DNA of 9,377 nucleotides from Bacteroidales bacterium (GTDB lineage: Bacteria > Bacteroidota > Bacteroidia > Bacteroidales > GCA-2748055). How positions within the stretch are numbered: position 1 is the stretch's first letter; every line of letters starts with the position of its first letter. The translations under genes were made by a program, and so were the position numbers. Location: positions 1-9,377 of the forward strand of contig JAOZLK010000133.1 of the NCBI GenBank assembly GCA_029934875.1, given 5' to 3'. The notes beneath the pieces are model-generated. The model did no database searches, was not told the origin of the DNA, and saw only the letters and a program-made list of their open reading frames with translations. Positions 8,601 through 9,377 of this stretch are shown piece after piece.

Positions 8601-8743
8601 AGGCTAATGGCCATTTTTTTTCCTTCCGGCCAAGTGAAATCCGGGGCGGCCAGCTCCTTCCCTTCCACTTCATATCCCTGTGCCAGCGTGGCCAGGGAGG
8701 TGATGAAACCTATAAATATAGCTAGTACAGAGGCTTTGTTCAT
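5621..8743 (-). CDS. Fusion of NodB-like polysaccharide deacetylase and GH3 glycoside hydrolase
   Basis: One uninterrupted 1040-residue exported protein carries two enzymes. Residues 1-22 are a signal peptide. Residues 36-275 are a NodB-homology (CE4-like) deacetylase domain: motif 1 LTFDD with Asp51 and Asp52, motif 2 HSLVH with His101 and His105, a YPCG loop at 151-154 in place of the usual RxPYG, and LAGHE with His229. The presumed metal ligands Asp52, His101 and His105 are all present. After a linker of about ten residues, a GH3 protein begins: TIM barrel about 285-650 (RDPRLGRNQEGYSEDP at 448-463), alpha/beta sandwich about 676-915 (SGEG with candidate acid/base Glu787), FGFGLSYTTFEY at 909-920, then a fibronectin-III-like domain about 940-1012. 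GH3 members release terminal sugars such as beta-glucose or xylose. Two usual active-site residues differ: Glu573 (VLSEGNG) stands where the nucleophile Asp of SDW is expected, and Cys493 (CHYPG) where Lys of KHF is expected. The ATG at 8741 fits the signal peptide. Family calls are firm; activity and substrate are not. Confidence 0.9.
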   Translation of the reverse strand: MNKASVLAIFIGFITSLATLAQGYEVEGKELAAPDFTWPEGKKMAISLTFDDARLSQIDKGIPILESQGVKATFYVSPDLLIQRLDGWRLAVAHEHDIGNHSLVHPCTGNFSWARGKALEDYTLEQMSNELDSANRFIEDVLGVVPVSYGYPCGQTYVGRGQQTRSYVPLVLAMFASGRTWMDEGPNDPERCDLGQLTGMELDGKRFDQILALIEGARENGSWLILAGHEMDEGGLETSFLSTIDSICRYANDPKNGIWIDHVANVAKYVREQRSIPVHSEMLPYQNPVITVERRIDDLISRMTLPEKIGQLNMPCGYFSELGVTAQEKQVESRKFTQGNLLDGIGPGGGFFTLPNHALQEGPTQQATFFNELQKIALEKTRLKIPLLQTEEGTHGFMCSGGTIFPEGPALGSTWNLDLIDRTYKAAAREARAVGIHQLFTLVIEPIRDPRLGRNQEGYSEDPFMCSKYAATIVKAVQGDDLSAGDKVVAGLCHYPGQSQPLSGLERGAMEISERTLREVFLPPWEAGIKENGALGVMATYPTIDGIPAHASSDILTDMLRGELNFEGLVLSEGNGVNTLVYTGLARSVKEAAAMVARAGMDVSISFNQGYFHEMIENVNEGKVSIETIDRSVRRVLEQKFRLGLFENPFVDVEKASEVSHTPEHQNLALEAAREGIVLLKNENDLLPINKNIASIAVIGPNADDDLNQLGDYTSNVVLQEITTVLEGIEIKLGSEKINYVKGCDVIGEDLNEIENAVKAARKSEVAVVVLGENEWQRKDKEGTSGEGYDVAKLELTGLQKELVQKVYATGTPTIVVLINGRALAIPWIEENIPGIIEAWNPGEKGGEAVADILFGDVNPSGKLPLTFPRHAGQLPVYYNYKPSKSYWLEEGWGNSYADLKESSPLYEFGFGLSYTTFEYGSMTFSAKSIGKYGKTEVSCEIRNTGERAGAEIVQLYIRDKISSVVRPVKELKGFEKIEIEPGETKMVSFEIGYDELKMMDKDLDWVVEPGEFEIMIGSSSEDIRLKGTFSVLNKTLNKP

Positions 8744-8765
8744 GATACAGGTCTCTAATTAGTAT

Positions 8766-8825
8766 TACCTCTACAATTTTGATTTTCGCAGAGGTATTAT
8801 AAAGTAATCTTTGTATCTGTTTCAA
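8766..8825 (-). promoter_or_regulatory. Possible promoter with an inverted repeat at the expected start site
   Basis: Read on the minus strand, TTGAAA (8820-8825) is followed after 18 bases by TATAAT (8796-8801), close to a housekeeping-type promoter, although Bacteroidota usually use a different -7 box. Directly downstream lies an inverted repeat with 7-base arms, TACCTCT (plus strand 8766-8772) and AGAGGTA (8790-8796), spaced by 17 bases. It touches the -10 element and covers the expected transcription start, so it could be an operator or a leader hairpin of the deacetylase-GH3 transcript. No known regulator site is recognised. Confidence 0.35.
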
Positions 8826-8836
8826 GAGGATAAGGT

Positions 8837-8944
8837 ATGAAAAAACAAGGAATGAAAAGAATTGAATGCAATGGATCCCGGAAACACATTTTTGTCCTGC
8901 ACAATGCCTTTGATGACCTGCAATATGTAATTAGCCTAAGCTGA
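8837..8944 (+). other. 35-codon open frame with purine-rich leader, uncertain small gene
   Basis: An ATG at 8837 is preceded by AGAGGATAAGGT, one of the better ribosome-binding-like stretches in the window, and opens 35 codons to a TGA at 8942-8944. The product starts MKKQGMKRIECNGSRKH, continues with FVLHNAFDDLQYV, and has no signal peptide or membrane helix. It runs against both flanking genes within a 258-base gap. I do not recognise it; such a short frame can occur by chance, and Bacteroidota rely little on Shine-Dalgarno sequences, so this is weak. Confidence 0.2.
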
Positions 8945-8945
8945 A

Positions 8946-8977
8946 AAAGGTCATATCATATTGATTTTTAGTGATAT
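8946..8977 (-). terminator. Weak AT-rich stem-loop after the partial gene, doubtful terminator
   Basis: ATATCA (8953-8958) and TGATAT (8972-8977) form a 6-base stem around 13 bases. On the minus strand the second arm is followed within three bases by CTTTTT (plus 8945-8950). It lies about 25 bases past the stop of the partial gene at 9002. The stem contains only one GC pair, so termination would be weak. Confidence 0.22.
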
Positions 8978-9001
8978 AATGTTTCTTTTATCTCAATATT
9001 C

Positions 9002-9377
9002 TTATCGATACTTTAATCCTGTAATCAGTTCTTGTTCCAGGTCTGATATGGCCAACGAGGCTCCCCAACCACCAGTACCTTGATTGATTTTCATCATAAG
9101 CGTATTCCAACCCGTATTTAGTTTCACTTCAGCTTTATCTTGTCCCTGTTCGTGTCCTCTTTCCTGGTTGTTTTGGTGAATGATTTTGCTATTTACCCAA
9201 ACCTTTACTCCATCGTCTGAACCGATTTCAAAAATTACTTTTTTTTCAGTTTCAATCCACATCTCAGTTTTTAAGTAAGCAACGCTGTTTTGTACATTAA
9301 AATATCTTTGAAGATTAATGAAATCTGCCTCAAAACCATCCACACCCATTGGCATTTTTTTCCATGCTGAGTAATGA
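9002..9377 (-). CDS. C-terminal end of a probable secreted carbohydrate-active protein (partial)
   Basis: The frame is open to the right edge, so the gene starts outside the window. The methionine at 9355 is internal: the seven codons before it read HYSAWKK and continue smoothly into MPMGVDGFEADFINLQRYF. The visible 124 residues form a beta-sandwich accessory domain often found at the end of Bacteroidota and Planctomycetota glycoside hydrolases, sulfatases and related secreted enzymes: GSDDGVKVWVNSK, then HQNNQERG, then VKLNTGWNTLMMKINQGTGG and WGASLAISD. These motifs resemble PA14-like or galactose-binding-like folds; the function is structural or sugar binding, and the catalytic part is missing from view. 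It reads in the same direction as the deacetylase-GH3 and esterase genes, but 258 bases and a possible promoter separate it from them, so it may belong to the same locus without sharing a transcript. Confidence 0.72.
   Translation of the reverse strand, partial: HYSAWKKMPMGVDGFEADFINLQRYFNVQNSVAYLKTEMWIETEKKVIFEIGSDDGVKVWVNSKIIHQNNQERGHEQGQDKAEVKLNTGWNTLMMKINQGTGGWGASLAISDLEQELITGLKYR

Overview
The window looks like part of a Bacteroidota chromosome. The case rests on family resemblance and gene style: secreted proteins with short hydrophobic signal peptides ending in Ala-Gln, a long orphan FtsX/MacB-type permease ending in NPADTIRYE, weak Shine-Dalgarno sequences, and promoter-like TTTG/TAnnTTTG pairs. 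I cannot name the genus. No rRNA, tRNA, CRISPR array, insertion sequence or integrase was seen.

Layout. Positions 1-185 are a leader with two adjacent palindromes and a possible promoter. Positions 186-2561 (+) encode an eight-helix ABC-type permease of the MacB/FtsX superfamily. Positions 2825-4477 (+) encode a secreted right-handed beta-helix protein of the pectate-lyase superfamily. The strand then switches. Running leftward are a partial gene at 9002-9377, which enters from beyond the right edge and ends in a carbohydrate-enzyme-type accessory domain; a 1040-residue fusion of a NodB-like polysaccharide deacetylase with a family 3 glycoside hydrolase (5621-8743); and a secreted alpha/beta-hydrolase esterase (4670-5545). 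The beta-helix gene and the esterase converge across 192 bases that hold only a 35-codon open frame.

How the parts may work together. The four secreted or probably secreted products (beta-helix protein, esterase, deacetylase-GH3 fusion, and the partial protein) make sense as a small polysaccharide-degradation locus. In that picture the esterase and deacetylase domain would remove acyl groups, the GH3 domain would release terminal sugars, and the beta-helix protein would act on the backbone. This is inference from families; no substrate can be read from the sequence, and no SusC/SusD pair or regulator lies in the window. The permease is probably unrelated to the sugar locus.

Most notable points: the deacetylase-GH3 fusion in one reading frame; non-canonical residues at the GH3 active-site positions (Glu573 where the nucleophile Asp is expected, Cys493 where a binding Lys is expected); a visible base-composition change along the fusion gene; a promoter-like element with an inverted repeat at its expected start site; and paired palindromes in front of the permease.
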